Below, in pieces: positions 17,104 to 26,340 of a stretch of 64,000 bases of DNA. The stretch covers positions 2,449,001-2,513,000 of the forward strand of contig NZ_JAUCBZ010000015.1 in the NCBI RefSeq assembly GCF_034676545.1, read 5' to 3'. Source of the DNA: Pararhodobacter sp. GTDB lineage: Bacteria; Pseudomonadota; Alphaproteobacteria; Rhodobacterales; Rhodobacteraceae. The position numbers and the translations under genes are program-made. The notes below the pieces were generated by a model. It had not been told where the DNA came from. It saw only the letters and a program-made list of their open reading frames with translations, and did not search any database. Positions within the stretch are counted from its first letter, which is position 1; every line of letters begins with the position of its first letter.

Positions 17104-18199
17104 CCCGACGCTGATCACGGTGATCATGGCGGCGGCGCTGATTGGCGCTTTGGCCGGGGTTCTTGGCACATTTCTGGTGCTGCGCGGCCAGAGCCTGCTG
17201 GGCGATGTGATCTCGCATGCGGCGTTACCGGGGGTGGTTGGCGGTTTTCTGGCCAGCGGCGGGCGCGGGTTCGTGCCGATTCTGGGTGGAGCGTTGATCT
17301 CGGGCGCGCTGGCGGGGCTGGTTGTGCAAGTGCTGCGCCGGGGGGCGGGCGTCAAGCCGGATGCGGCGCTCGGCACGGTCCTGAGCCTGTTTTTCGCGGG
17401 CGGTGTGGTGCTGCTGTCGGTGGCGCAATTGCAGCCGGGTTCGGCGGGTTTGACGGTGTTCCTGTTTGGCCAGGCGGCCTCGGTCCTGCGCGCCGACCTG
17501 TTGCCAATGGCGCTTGTCGCGGCCTTTGTCCTCAGCGGTATTCTTCTGTTCTGGAAGGAATTTCAACTGATTGCCTTCGACCGAGAGGCGGCTTTTGCGC
17601 AAGGGTTGCCGGTTGTCCTCTTGGAAACCGTACTGACCGTGTTGACCGCGATCACCATCGTTCTGGGCCTCGCGCTGGCGGGCGTCGTGTTGATGGTCGC
17701 CATGCTGATCGCGCCCGCCGTTGGCGCCCGTAAGTGGGTGCGCGGATTGGGGCCAATGGTGGTGCTGTCGGCGATGTTCGGCATTGCCGCCGGGGCCAGC
17801 GGTGCGTTTTTGTCAGCCATGGGGCAGGGCATTGCGACCGGGCCTGTCATGGTGTTGATGGCCAGCCTGTTCACGGCAATCTCGCTGCTGTTTGCGCCGG
17901 ACCGGGGCGTCTTGGCGCAGGTCATGCGGCGTGCAACCGCGCGAAAGACCCTGCAAGGCTATCAAGTGCTCGAGGCATTGCATGGCATGAGCCGGGATCA
18001 CAAGAACCCGGCCTATGGCAGCGATCAAGCCATGCTGGACGCCTATCTTGGTGCTGACGCCGGGCCCGCCCTGACGCAATTGCAGCGTGACGGGTTGATC
18101 CGCGTGCAGGCCCCCGCAGAGCCCGAGGATCGTGCCACACGCTGGGAACTGACCGACGCCGGCGCGGCGCAGGTGACGGCGCATGGGGGCTGGCAGTGA
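17096..18199 (+). CDS. Metal ABC transporter permease 1 with winged-helix-like tail
   Basis: ABC-3 family permease (367 aa). Residues 1-275 carry about eight membrane segments with the family motif GTFLVLRGQSLLGDVISHAALPG near residue 24. From about 278 a soluble cytoplasmic tail follows (QGYQVLEAL ... LTQLQRDGLIRV ... WELTDAGAAQV) with the pattern of a winged-helix domain, making the protein longer than the typical 280-300 aa. It starts inside the ATPase gene and overlaps permease 2 by 4 bp. The metal could be manganese, zinc or iron; the tail may couple transport to intracellular metal, which is inference. Confidence 0.85.
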   Translation: MLNPTLITVIMAAALIGALAGVLGTFLVLRGQSLLGDVISHAALPGVVGGFLASGGRGFVPILGGALISGALAGLVVQVLRRGAGVKPDAALGTVLSLFFAGGVVLLSVAQLQPGSAGLTVFLFGQAASVLRADLLPMALVAAFVLSGILLFWKEFQLIAFDREAAFAQGLPVVLLETVLTVLTAITIVLGLALAGVVLMVAMLIAPAVGARKWVRGLGPMVVLSAMFGIAAGASGAFLSAMGQGIATGPVMVLMASLFTAISLLFAPDRGVLAQVMRRATARKTLQGYQVLEALHGMSRDHKNPAYGSDQAMLDAYLGADAGPALTQLQRDGLIRVQAPAEPEDRATRWELTDAGAAQVTAHGGWQ

Positions 18200-19347
18200 T
18201 CCTCGATTTACTCGATGTAATGATCCTGACAACCGGGGCTTTGGTGGCCCTGTCGGGCGCGATGCTGGGCACGTTCCTTGTGCTACGCGGGCAGTCAATG
18301 TCGGGCGATGCGATCAGCCATGCGATTGTGTTGGGCATCATTCTGGCCTGGATGATCACCGGCGCGCGCTCGGGCCCTTTGGTGGTCGGCGGCGCGGCCT
18401 TGGCGGGGATCGCGGCGGTTCTGGCGGCGCAGGCCTTGGCGCGCAGTGGGCTGATGGCGCAGGATTCCGCGACCGGGCTGGTGTTCCCGGCCATGTTCGC
18501 GCTGGGGGTTCTGCTGATCAACCTGAACGCGCGGAACCTGCATCTGGATGTGGATTCGGTGCTGTTGGGGGAAATCGGCTATATCTGGCTGGACACCGTG
18601 ATGTGGTTTGGCGTCGAATTGCCGATTGCGGGCGTGACGCTGGCGGCCGTGTCGGTGGTCAACGCGGTGTTCCTGGCGCTGTTCTGGAAAGAGCAAAAGA
18701 TCGCGGCCTTTGATCCGGGGTTGGCCGCAGCCTCGGGGTTTCGGCCGGAATTGATGGGCCTGGCGCTGCTCACGCTCACCGCCCTCACGGCGGTTGCGGC
18801 CTTCGATGCGGTGGGCGTGGTGTTGTTCCTGGCGTTCCTGATCGTGCCCGCCGTGACCGGGCGTCTGGTCGCGGCCAGTGTTCTGGGCATCATGCTGGTG
18901 GCAATTGCATCGGGGGTCGGGTCGGTGGGCGTGGGCTATGGCGCGGCGATGCTGTGGGATGTGTCGATCGGCGGCTGCATGGCCTTGGCGACCGGGTTGG
19001 GGCTGGGTCTGGCGCTGATGGCCTCGCCACGCTCGGGCTTTGTGGCGCTGGTGATCCGCCGTCGTGCGATCCAGATGGAGGCCCTGGTTGCCACCTTGTT
19101 GACGCATCTTGCCAGCCACGAAGGAACCCCCGCTCAGGCCGAGGAGAGCAGCCATGTCGCGCTGATCGAACACCTGCATTGGCGCGAAAATCAGGCGCAG
19201 TTGGTGGTGCTGGAGGCGTTGGATCGTGGCGTGATCAAGCGGAACGGCGCGGAATACGCGCTGACCGAGGCCGGGCGTGCGCTGGCGCGGGCGGCGGCGC
19301 GACGGATTGACCGTCGTGCGACAGAGCTTCGCGAAGGGTCCAGCTAA
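18196..19347 (+). CDS. Metal ABC transporter permease 2 with winged-helix-like tail
   Basis: Second ABC-3 permease (383 aa), starting with GTG at 18196 that overlaps the previous stop (GTGA). Residues 1-285 are the membrane domain, with the same GTFLVLRGQSMSGDAISHA motif as permease 1. The tail (about 290-383) again looks like a winged helix (LVVLEALDRGVIKRNG, then YALTEAGRALA). The two permeases form a heterodimer in this family. It is followed directly by a TauE/SafE gene. Confidence 0.85.
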   Translation: MILDLLDVMILTTGALVALSGAMLGTFLVLRGQSMSGDAISHAIVLGIILAWMITGARSGPLVVGGAALAGIAAVLAAQALARSGLMAQDSATGLVFPAMFALGVLLINLNARNLHLDVDSVLLGEIGYIWLDTVMWFGVELPIAGVTLAAVSVVNAVFLALFWKEQKIAAFDPGLAAASGFRPELMGLALLTLTALTAVAAFDAVGVVLFLAFLIVPAVTGRLVAASVLGIMLVAIASGVGSVGVGYGAAMLWDVSIGGCMALATGLGLGLALMASPRSGFVALVIRRRAIQMEALVATLLTHLASHEGTPAQAEESSHVALIEHLHWRENQAQLVVLEALDRGVIKRNGAEYALTEAGRALARAAARRIDRRATELREGSS

Positions 19348-20118
19348 GTGGCTGAATGGACTGTCTTTACCACGCCGACGATGATCTGGGTCACGGTTCT
19401 GGCGGTGGCGCTTGTGGGTCTGTCCAAGGGCGGTCTTGGTGGCGCTTTCGCGCTGATGGGGGTGCCGGTGATGTCGCTGGTGATGCCGCCTGTGCTGGCG
19501 GCGGCGGTCTTGTTGCCGGTCTTGCTGATGATGGATGCGGTCAGCTTGTGGCACTGGCGCAAATGGACGGATTGGTCGGTGTTGAAGATCATGGTGCCGG
19601 CCGCGCTGATCGGGATCGGGGTGGGCTGGGCCACGGCGGCGATCACCTCGGACTCTGTGGTGCGGTTGATTGTCGGCGTCGTGGCGCTGGCGTTTTCAGC
19701 ACGCGCCTTGTTGGGGCGCTTCCTGGGGCGCGCGCCCCGGCATCGCCCGGCTTTGGGGTGGCTGTTTGGCGCGGTGGGTGGGTTCACCTCGTTTGTGGCG
19801 CACGCTGGCGGGCCGTTGTTTCAGATGCATGTGTTGCCAAAACGGTTGGACCCAAAGCTCTATACCGGCACGTCCGTGATGTTCTTTGCCGTTGTCAACC
19901 TGGTCAAGGTGGTTCCCTACGCCGCGCTTGGCATGTTTGAACCAGAGGTGTTGATGTCGGCACTGATCATGCTGCCCTTGGTCCTTGTGTCGGTCAGCCT
20001 TGGCGCGGCGATCATCCGGCGCATGTCGGCCGAGGTGTTTTATCCGTTCACCTATGCGATGGTCTCATTGGTCGGCGCAAGACTGGTCTGGGACGGGATC
20101 GCCGGACTGTTGGCTTAA
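19348..20118 (+). CDS. TauE/SafE family membrane exporter/permease
   Basis: Membrane protein (256 aa) of the TauE/SafE (DUF81) family, with eight likely segments and the family blocks GLSKGGLGG near residue 18 and GGFTSFVAHAGGP near residue 148. Members move sulfite, sulfoacetate and other organic anions. The GTG start follows the permease stop with no gap, so it is co-transcribed with the metal transporter operon. Its link to metal uptake is unclear. Its end overlaps the convergent hydrolase gene by 4 bp. Confidence 0.8.
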   Translation: MAEWTVFTTPTMIWVTVLAVALVGLSKGGLGGAFALMGVPVMSLVMPPVLAAAVLLPVLLMMDAVSLWHWRKWTDWSVLKIMVPAALIGIGVGWATAAITSDSVVRLIVGVVALAFSARALLGRFLGRAPRHRPALGWLFGAVGGFTSFVAHAGGPLFQMHVLPKRLDPKLYTGTSVMFFAVVNLVKVVPYAALGMFEPEVLMSALIMLPLVLVSVSLGAAIIRRMSAEVFYPFTYAMVSLVGARLVWDGIAGLLA

Positions 20119-21110
20119 CTTCTGGCACGGCGCGCGATGCGGTCGATTGCATCGACCACCGCGTCGGGATGGCTGTGATGGGGCATATGGCCGGTGTCAG
20201 GGAGGATGGTCAGCACGGCCCCTGGGGCCTCGGCGGCCATGCGGCGGCTGTGGATTTCCAGCCCGACGATGGTGTCCTGATCGCCGTGCAAAATCTCGAT
20301 GGGCAGGGTCAGATCGGCATAGGCGGGCTGCATTTCTGTCACATAGGTCAGCAAGTCATTGACCTGCCGGGTGTTATTGGCCTGCGAGTCGCGCCGGATC
20401 GACAGATTGGGGCCGAAATACGCGACATAGCCTTCGGGAATTGGTGTCGGGGAAAACACCGAGTCAAGGACCGTCGCGACCATCGATTCCGGTGCAAAAG
20501 CCGCAACGGTTGCACGAGCCGGGCGGCCCAAGGGTGTGTCATTGAGCCGATACCAACCGCCAAGCGCCGTATCCCACGGATGGGTCGCGCCCGCCAGCAG
20601 AACGACGCCCGCGGTTTGCGCCTCGGATTGCAGGGCAAAGCCCATCGCGACCGAACCGCCATAGGAATGGCCCACGACGATTGGACGACGCACCCCCAGG
20701 TGTTCGAGCGCCAGCCGCAGCACCCGCGCCTGTTCGCGTGGGTCGCTATCGGCCTCGCCCAGACTGTCGGAGTATCCCAGACCGGGGCGATCCACGGCAA
20801 TCACGCGGTAGTTGCTTTCCAGCCGTCCCACCAGATCAAAGGTGAAATCGCGCAGATTTCCATTCGCGCCGTGGATCAGCACCACATCCTGCGCGGACCG
20901 GTTCGGACGTCCGGCATCAAACACATGAATCCGGTGGCCCTCGACCTCGATGAACTGCCCCAAAGGCGGGGTTTGCGCCTCCCATCCGGCCTCGCGGCGG
21001 TCGGCGCGGGTGTCGACCAACGCGGCGCATCCGGCCAACCCTGCAACGGCAAGCACAGAGATCATGAGCGGGGCGGGCATGGGCATGGCGAACTCGCTGG
21101 TTGTGAGCAC
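20115..21110 (-). CDS. Alpha/beta-hydrolase lipoprotein
   Basis: A 331-residue alpha/beta-hydrolase with a lipoprotein signal (residues 1-28; lipobox AGLAGC). The catalytic set is visible: nucleophile Ser in GHSYGGS, oxyanion segment HGANGN, acid Asp in HGDQD and His in DTGHMPH. It is therefore probably an outer-membrane-anchored or periplasmic esterase. The substrate cannot be deduced. An internal Met at residue 9 (MPMPAP) is an alternative start. It is convergent with TauE/SafE. Confidence 0.78.
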   Translation of the reverse strand: MLTTSEFAMPMPAPLMISVLAVAGLAGCAALVDTRADRREAGWEAQTPPLGQFIEVEGHRIHVFDAGRPNRSAQDVVLIHGANGNLRDFTFDLVGRLESNYRVIAVDRPGLGYSDSLGEADSDPREQARVLRLALEHLGVRRPIVVGHSYGGSVAMGFALQSEAQTAGVVLLAGATHPWDTALGGWYRLNDTPLGRPARATVAAFAPESMVATVLDSVFSPTPIPEGYVAYFGPNLSIRRDSQANNTRQVNDLLTYVTEMQPAYADLTLPIEILHGDQDTIVGLEIHSRRMAAEAPGAVLTILPDTGHMPHHSHPDAVVDAIDRIARRARS

Positions 21111-21150
21111 GACGACCTAGCGCGGCGCTTCCCGCTGTCCAGTGGGAGGG

Positions 21151-21429
21151 TCAGGGTTTCTCGGCGAAACGCCCGGCACGCCCACCGCGACGCCGGCTTT
21201 GCGACGGTTTCACCTGCGCCGCCGCGGCCAGAAGATCGGTCATCGGGTGGGCTGTTGCCGCGTGGGCTGCGTGCAAACGGGCGGCAATCGCGGGTTGATC
21301 TGCGTCCAGTGGCAGGCTGAGCGCCCAATCCACCAGGATCGAGCGACACTCGGCCGCCGTGATGCCCTCGATCCGGTAGGATTCGCGGATCAACCCTTTG
21401 GGATCATCCGGATTGCGCGCCTCCATCAT
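21151..21429 (-). CDS. Small conserved-type protein coupled to pgk, function unknown
   Basis: A 92-residue protein (MMEARNPDDPKGLIRESYRI...) whose ATG overlaps the pgk stop by 4 bp (ATGA), a sign of translational coupling. Residues 17-40 (EGITAAECRSILVDWALSLP) look like an amphipathic helix pair, and the end is basic (SQSRRRGGRAGRF). No catalytic motif is seen. The strand, coupling and coding character argue that it is real. Its role, possibly nucleic-acid or protein binding, is unknown. Confidence 0.65.
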   Translation of the reverse strand: MMEARNPDDPKGLIRESYRIEGITAAECRSILVDWALSLPLDADQPAIAARLHAAHAATAHPMTDLLAAAAQVKPSQSRRRGGRAGRFAEKP

Positions 21430-22611
21430 GCCTCCAAGGCTTTGACGCCGGGCAAGGTCTTGCCCTCCATCCATTCGAGGAACGCCCCGCCAGCCGTTGA
21501 AATATAAGTGAAATCCTTGGCGGCATCGGCACGGTTGAGGGCCGCCACCGTATCGCCGCCGCCCGCCACGGACACCAGTGTGCCCTCCTTGGTCAATTCG
21601 GCGGCGTGTTGTGCCGTGGCATTGGTGGCCGCGTCGAACGGTTCCAATTCGAAGGCACCCAACGGGCCGTTCCAGATCAGCGTGCTGGCGGTCTCGAACA
21701 CCGCGTTGATCGCGGCAACACTGTCGGGACCGGCGTCCAGGATCATCGCATCCGCGGGGCACTCGGTCACGATCTCATGTGGCGCATGGGCCTTGAACTC
21801 GCGCGCGACCACCAGATCGACCGGCAGGATCACATTGCAGCCCGCGTTTTCGGCCTTGGCAAGAATGCTGCGTGCGGTGTCTGCCAGATCGTGTTCGCAC
21901 AGCGATGTGCCAACCGGTTTGCCAAGCGCGGCCAGAAAGGTGTTGGCCATACCGCCGCCGATCACCAGATGATCAACCTTGCTGACCAGATTGCCCAGAA
22001 GATCAAGCTTGGTCGAGACTTTGGCCCCGCCGACAATCGCCACAACCGGACGTTTCGCGTTGCCCAGGGCGGCGTCCAGCGCCTTGAGTTCCGAGGCCAT
22101 GAGCCGACCTGCGCAGGCGGGCAACAGCTTCGCTATTCCCTCGGTCGAGGCATGGGCGCGGTGCGCCGCCGAAAACGCGTCATTCACATAGATATCGCCC
22201 AAAGCGGCGAGGCTTGCGGCGAATTGTGGGTCGTTCTTTTCCTCGCCCTCGTGGAAACGGGTGTTTTCCAGCAGCAGGACATCGCCGTTCTCCATCACCG
22301 AGACCGCCTTTTTGGCCGGGCCACCGATGCAATCACTGGCAAAGGCCACGGGTTTCCCAAGGGCTGCGGACAGCGCCGGCAGCACTTGTTTCAGGGACAT
22401 CTCCGGCACGGGTTTGCCCTTGGGGCTGGCCGAAATGTGCGAGCAACACGACCTTGCCGCCCGCCGCCGAGATGTCGCGAAGGGTCGGCAGCACGGCCCG
22501 GATGCGCGTGTCGTCGCTGACAACGCCGTGGCTGATCGGCACGTTGATATCCACGCGGACCAAGGCTGTTTTGCCGGTAAAGTCCATATCGTCGAGTGTT
22601 TTCCAGCTCAT
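21426..22611 (-). CDS. pgk: Phosphoglycerate kinase with an apparent +1 frameshift
   Basis: Glycolytic/Calvin-cycle enzyme converting 1,3-bisphosphoglycerate and ADP to 3-phosphoglycerate and ATP. The N-terminus from 22611 (MSWKTLDDMDFTGKTALVRVDINVP; GAGG upstream) is in one frame up to VVLLAHFGQP. The rest (PKGKPVPEMSLKQVLPAL through GGGDTVAALN and the C-terminal GGAFLEWMEGK) is in another. The junction is a run of four C on the coding strand (22422-22425). Removing one C gives a continuous protein of 394 residues, the normal length. As pgk is usually essential, a sequencing error in the run is the simplest explanation, unless another pgk exists elsewhere. Confidence 0.9.
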
Positions 22612-22687
22612 GTGCGCCTCGTTTATTGTGTGTTGGAGCCTTGTTGCCCGCCCGGGTCCGTGGCGTCAACTGATCACGGCGTCGGGA

Positions 22688-24109
22688 TCAATCCCAACCA
22701 ATGATGCCTTTGACTTCGCAGAAATCATGCAGCCCCCAATCGGCGTATTCGCGACCGTTGCCGGATTGTTTATAGCCGCCGAATGGCGCGAAAGTATCCC
22801 AGTCTGGGCGATTGAGGTTGACCATTCCCGCCCGCAACCGTCGCGCCAAAGCGCGCGCCTGATCCTGCGGACCTGAGACATAGGCGGCAAGCCCATACGG
22901 TGTGTCATTGGCGATCTCGACGGCCTGATCGACGCTGTCATAAGGCAAAATCGACAGGACCGGGCCAAAGATTTCCTCGCGCGCGATGGTCATCTGGTTG
23001 TCGACGCCTGCGAAAACGGTCGGGCGCACGAACCAGCCGCTGTTCAGGCCCTCGGGTTTGCCCAGGCCGCCGGCGATCAACTGCGCGCCCTCATCAAGGC
23101 CGGACTGGATCAAGCGTTGCACCTTGTCCCATTGCGCCTTCGAGATCAGCGGGCCCATCGTCGTCGCTTCAAGGCGTGGGTCGCCGACGATCACGGCTGC
23201 GGCAACTTCTGAGGCCAAAGTGGCGGCGTGGTGCATCTGGTCGCGCGGCACCAACATGCGGGTCGGTGCGTCGCAGCTTTGGCCGGTGTTGTCAAAGACC
23301 GCTTGCGTGCCCGCGCGGACTGCCGCGTCAAACGCGTCATGCGGCAAGATGATGTTGGGCGATTTGCCACCCAGTTCCTGCGCCACGCGTTTGACGGTGG
23401 GCGCGGCGGCGGCGGCCACGGCCGTGCCAGCCCGCGTCGAGCCGGTAAAGCTGACCATATCGACCTGAGGGTGCTCGGACAGGCGCGCGCCCACCACCGG
23501 CCCCAAGCCGTTCACAAGGTTGAACACGCCCTTGGGCAAGCCAGCCTGATCGCAGAGCTCGGCAAAGACGATCCCGGAAAGGGGTGCGATTTCAGAGGGT
23601 TTCAAGACCATCGTGCAGCCTGCGATCAAGGCTGGCGCGACCTTGCAGGCGATCTGGTTCATCGGCCAGTTCCACGGCGTGATCAACCCGCACACGCCAA
23701 TGCCCTCGCGAAGGATCAGCGAGGTGCCGCGCTTTTCCTCCCAGGTCATGGATTCGGCGGCGGTGATCGTGCTTTCAAGATGCGCGCCGCCGCCCCAGAC
23801 CTGCGCCTCGCGCGCCCAGGTGATCGGCGCGCCCATCTCGGTGGACATCGCCTGCGCCAGATCCTCGGCGCGGGCGTTATAGGCCGCAAGCAGCCGTTTG
23901 ACGGCGGCGATCCGGTCAGCGACGGGGGTGGTTGTCCAGCCCTCGAACGCGGCACGCGCGGCGGCAACGGCGCGGTCGGTATCCGCAACGGACCCCAGCG
24001 CCAATTGGCCGACGATTTCTTCGGATGCGGGGTTCTGAATCGGCATCGTGTCGCGGGTCAAAGGCGATACCCATGCCCCGTCGATATAAAAACGGCTGGT
24101 GTTCATCAT
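22688..24109 (-). CDS. Aldehyde dehydrogenase family protein
   Basis: NAD(P)-dependent aldehyde dehydrogenase (about 473 aa). Family residues seen: the Asn in TPWNWPMNQ, the base Glu in QELGGKSPN, and the nucleophile Cys in GQSCDAPTR. Three nearby starts are possible (24118, 24109, 24106); 24109 is used. The substrate is unknown. Because HpaI of the nearby homoprotocatechuate operon releases succinic semialdehyde, a succinate-semialdehyde role is attractive, but it is separated from that operon by GST and pseudogenes. It lies 76 bp from the pgk start on the same strand. Confidence 0.85.
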   Translation of the reverse strand: MMNTSRFYIDGAWVSPLTRDTMPIQNPASEEIVGQLALGSVADTDRAVAAARAAFEGWTTTPVADRIAAVKRLLAAYNARAEDLAQAMSTEMGAPITWAREAQVWGGGAHLESTITAAESMTWEEKRGTSLILREGIGVCGLITPWNWPMNQIACKVAPALIAGCTMVLKPSEIAPLSGIVFAELCDQAGLPKGVFNLVNGLGPVVGARLSEHPQVDMVSFTGSTRAGTAVAAAAAPTVKRVAQELGGKSPNIILPHDAFDAAVRAGTQAVFDNTGQSCDAPTRMLVPRDQMHHAATLASEVAAAVIVGDPRLEATTMGPLISKAQWDKVQRLIQSGLDEGAQLIAGGLGKPEGLNSGWFVRPTVFAGVDNQMTIAREEIFGPVLSILPYDSVDQAVEIANDTPYGLAAYVSGPQDQARALARRLRAGMVNLNRPDWDTFAPFGGYKQSGNGREYADWGLHDFCEVKGIIGWD

Positions 24110-24118
24110 TGGCCCCAT

Positions 24119-24879
24119 TGTGGTTCAAGTCCATCCTAGGGGCGGCGACATGGTCAATGCAAGCGCGGAACCAACCGCGGAAGGGATAGGGGCGTCATGC
24201 TGCCGAATGGGTCAGATCCTGATCCGGGGGTACGAGTCGCAAGGGGCCTCGGACATGGTGCGAAACGCGGGGGTGTGGTCCTTGATACGCGGCATACCCA
24301 CGGACAGATAAGATCGCAACGTTGACACCATCGACCGGCGCATCGCCTTGCATGCATCCGCCAGCGCGGTATCGCGTGTGATCACCCCGCCGCCCGGGTC
24401 CTCGATGGCAAACACCTTGCGAAAGGTGGAGGTATTGGCCAACCCTGCGCTGGTTCGGGTGTCAAAGCGCAACACGATGCCCGCGTTCAACAACAAACCC
24501 ACACAAAGTCTCAACCCCGCCCGCGCCATTTCCGGGAAACAGACGGCGAACTGCGGCTGCAACATTGATATCCATCGCTCCAAACCCGGGCGATGCCCCC
24601 GATTGGCGCGGCGTCTTGGGTCTTCAGGCCGCAACCGGAGCGGATATACCCCTCATCCGGGCCTTCGGGATTGGCCGTATCGAACCCGACCCAACCGTGC
24701 CGTTGCGTTTAGGGGGTGCGGGTGGTTTGACCATGACGCATTTTGTCAAAGCCGGAAACCATGCCGCACACCGATTTTCCATGACGGCGCGGCATCAGGT
24801 GACGGGCGCAATGACGTCCCGGTGCCCGATACTCGGGGTCGAAATGCCCAGGCGCGTGAGTGCAGGGTCCGGAAATCGG
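24119..24879. other. 760-bp stretch without an assignable gene
   Basis: Between the aldehyde dehydrogenase and GST there is no gene I recognise. An open frame on the minus strand (24212 to about 24562, starting MLQPQFAVCF) and one on the plus strand (24565-24939) both lack recognisable motifs and convincing ribosome binding sites. Given the pseudogenes just to the right, this may be decayed coding sequence. Confidence 0.4.
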
Positions 24880-25509
24880 CTAAAGGGACGCGCTCGGGTG
24901 GGCTTTGATTGCGTCGAACCATGCGCGGGTCGCAGGTGAAGTATCTGGAATAGAGGCTTTGATGACGCGCGCAAAATCGACAAAAACAAACCCGGTGATA
25001 TCCGCCATCGTCAGGCGTTCACCCGCCAGATAGGCGCTTTGCGACAGGCGCTGTTCGAGCAGGTCGAAAAACAGCCCGACCCGGAGGCGCCCGCGCTCTG
25101 CCAGTTCGGGAATCTGCTCGAAATTCACCGGCCCGGTCAGCGCGCGCCCCCGCATGTGCTTGTTGGAATTGCGCAAGACATCGGCGATGGGCAGGCCGCC
25201 TTGTTGCTCGACTAGCGCATTCCATTGCATCACCTGCGCCTTCTCATCGGCGGTTTCGCCCAACAGGGGTGGATTGGGCGACACGGCTTCCAGATAGGTG
25301 GCGATGGCGAGGTTTTCGGTCAGCGTGGCCCCCGACCGGGTGATCAGCACGGGCACCGTGGCGCGCGGGTTCACGGCCAGAAAGGCTGGTGAGAGCTGCT
25401 CTTTCTCGGCCAAGGAAATCTCGCGCGATTCAATTTTCAGACCCTTTTCCGCAATGAACATGCGGGCGCGACGAGGGCTGGGCGCGGTGGAGCAATCGTA
25501 GAACAGCAT
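24880..25509 (-). CDS. Glutathione S-transferase family protein
   Basis: A 209-residue GST. The N-terminal thioredoxin-fold domain (1-80) has STAPSPRRARMF at the glutathione site, the cis-proline block ATVPVL, and the Glu in LTENLAI that binds the glutathione gamma-glutamyl group. The C-terminal helical domain contains the SAYLAGERLTMADI N-capping motif. It is cytosolic. It sits downstream of the hpa operon on the same strand but separated by RND remnants. A role in aromatic catabolism is possible but unproven. Confidence 0.88.
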   Translation of the reverse strand: MLFYDCSTAPSPRRARMFIAEKGLKIESREISLAEKEQLSPAFLAVNPRATVPVLITRSGATLTENLAIATYLEAVSPNPPLLGETADEKAQVMQWNALVEQQGGLPIADVLRNSNKHMRGRALTGPVNFEQIPELAERGRLRVGLFFDLLEQRLSQSAYLAGERLTMADITGFVFVDFARVIKASIPDTSPATRAWFDAIKAHPSASL

Positions 25510-25733
25510 GAACCCTTAACTCCTTCCTTGCGCGTGTTTGTGCGGTATCGTTGCAGAGCTTTGCCTTAAAGACAACAGGCGAGTGGTCGGGTTGTCCGCT
25601 CATGAAACCGGCATGCGACAGTGGACCCGGGGATCAGGGGGAACCCCGCACGATACGAGTCGCTGCGCATTAGGCAAGGATTGCCCCACGGTAGCTGCGA
25701 CAAACACCGCCCCAACACCACGCGCGACGACAG

Positions 25734-25963
25734 ACCGATACCGACGGCGCCTATGTGCGGCAACTCGAAGTCGGCAGGCTGAGAAAACAATGGATCGTTG
25801 CAGGGCTGATCTGGAATGGCCTGCGCGCGTTTGCCCAGGGCGTCACACTGGGCGTCACCGAGGGCGATGTCGTGGTTGCGCGCGCGGGGTGTTTTTCGGT
25901 GACGGGGATCACGTCTTTCCGGTCCACGCAGGGACAGCGCCAGCTCAGGATGCGACAGAATGA
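25734..25963 (+). pseudogene. Remnant of an RND efflux membrane-fusion protein (C-terminal end)
   Basis: The frame beginning TDTDGAYVRQLEVGR reads as the last part of a HlyD/AcrA-type adaptor and continues to VVVARAG. The expected ending (VFFGDGDHVFPV) lies in the next frame after a G-run at 25886-25889. The stop at 25961-25963 overlaps the ATG of the RND fragment (ATGA), as in intact adaptor-pump operons. Only about 75 codons remain, with at least one indel, so it is a decayed fragment. Confidence 0.65.
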
Positions 25964-26262
25964 ACATCTCCATTCGCGCCATTCGCAAGCCGGTCCCCAT
26001 AATGGCGCTGCTTCTGGTGCTGGTGATCGTCGGGCGGACGGGCTTCATGGACTGCCAGTCACGCAATTCCCGACTGTTGATATCCCGATTGTCACGGTTG
26101 CCATTGCGCAGCCGGGTGCGGCACTCTCGGAGATTTCCACGCAGATCATTCGGACGGTGGAACGTGCCGTTTCGGATGTGTCCGGCGTCAACACGTCACG
26201 GCGATCGCCACCGACGGCCTCGCATCAGCGCGGATCCCCGAGCATGAGGCCGGGTTCCGGCG
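25960..26262 (+). pseudogene. Remnant of an RND efflux pump (N-terminal end)
   Basis: It starts MNISIRAIRKPVPIMALLLVLVIVG, the N-terminal membrane helix of an AcrB/MexB-type pump. After a missing base near 26049 the family sequence resumes in another frame (LPVTQFPTVDIPIVTV ... ERAVSDVSGV). After a second indel near 26190 it continues (HVTAIATDGLAS) and then ends. Roughly 100 of about 1030 codons are left. The several independent frameshifts show this is genuine decay and not one sequencing error. It is on the strand opposite to the flanking genes. Confidence 0.8.
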
Positions 26263-26340
26263 CCGTGACGGGGCTCATGTCCGGCTCTATGCTTGCTTTC
26301 CGGTGGCTTGCGATACCGTCCAAGGAGATTTCCTCGCGGG

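Noticed and set aside
18295..19554. 419-codon minus-strand frame rich in His, Arg and Gln
   Set aside because: Antisense to the permease and TauE/SafE genes; composition is typical of a shadow frame.
25538..25733. Further upstream part of the RND fusion-protein remnant
   Set aside because: No family sequence could be followed confidently before about 25734.
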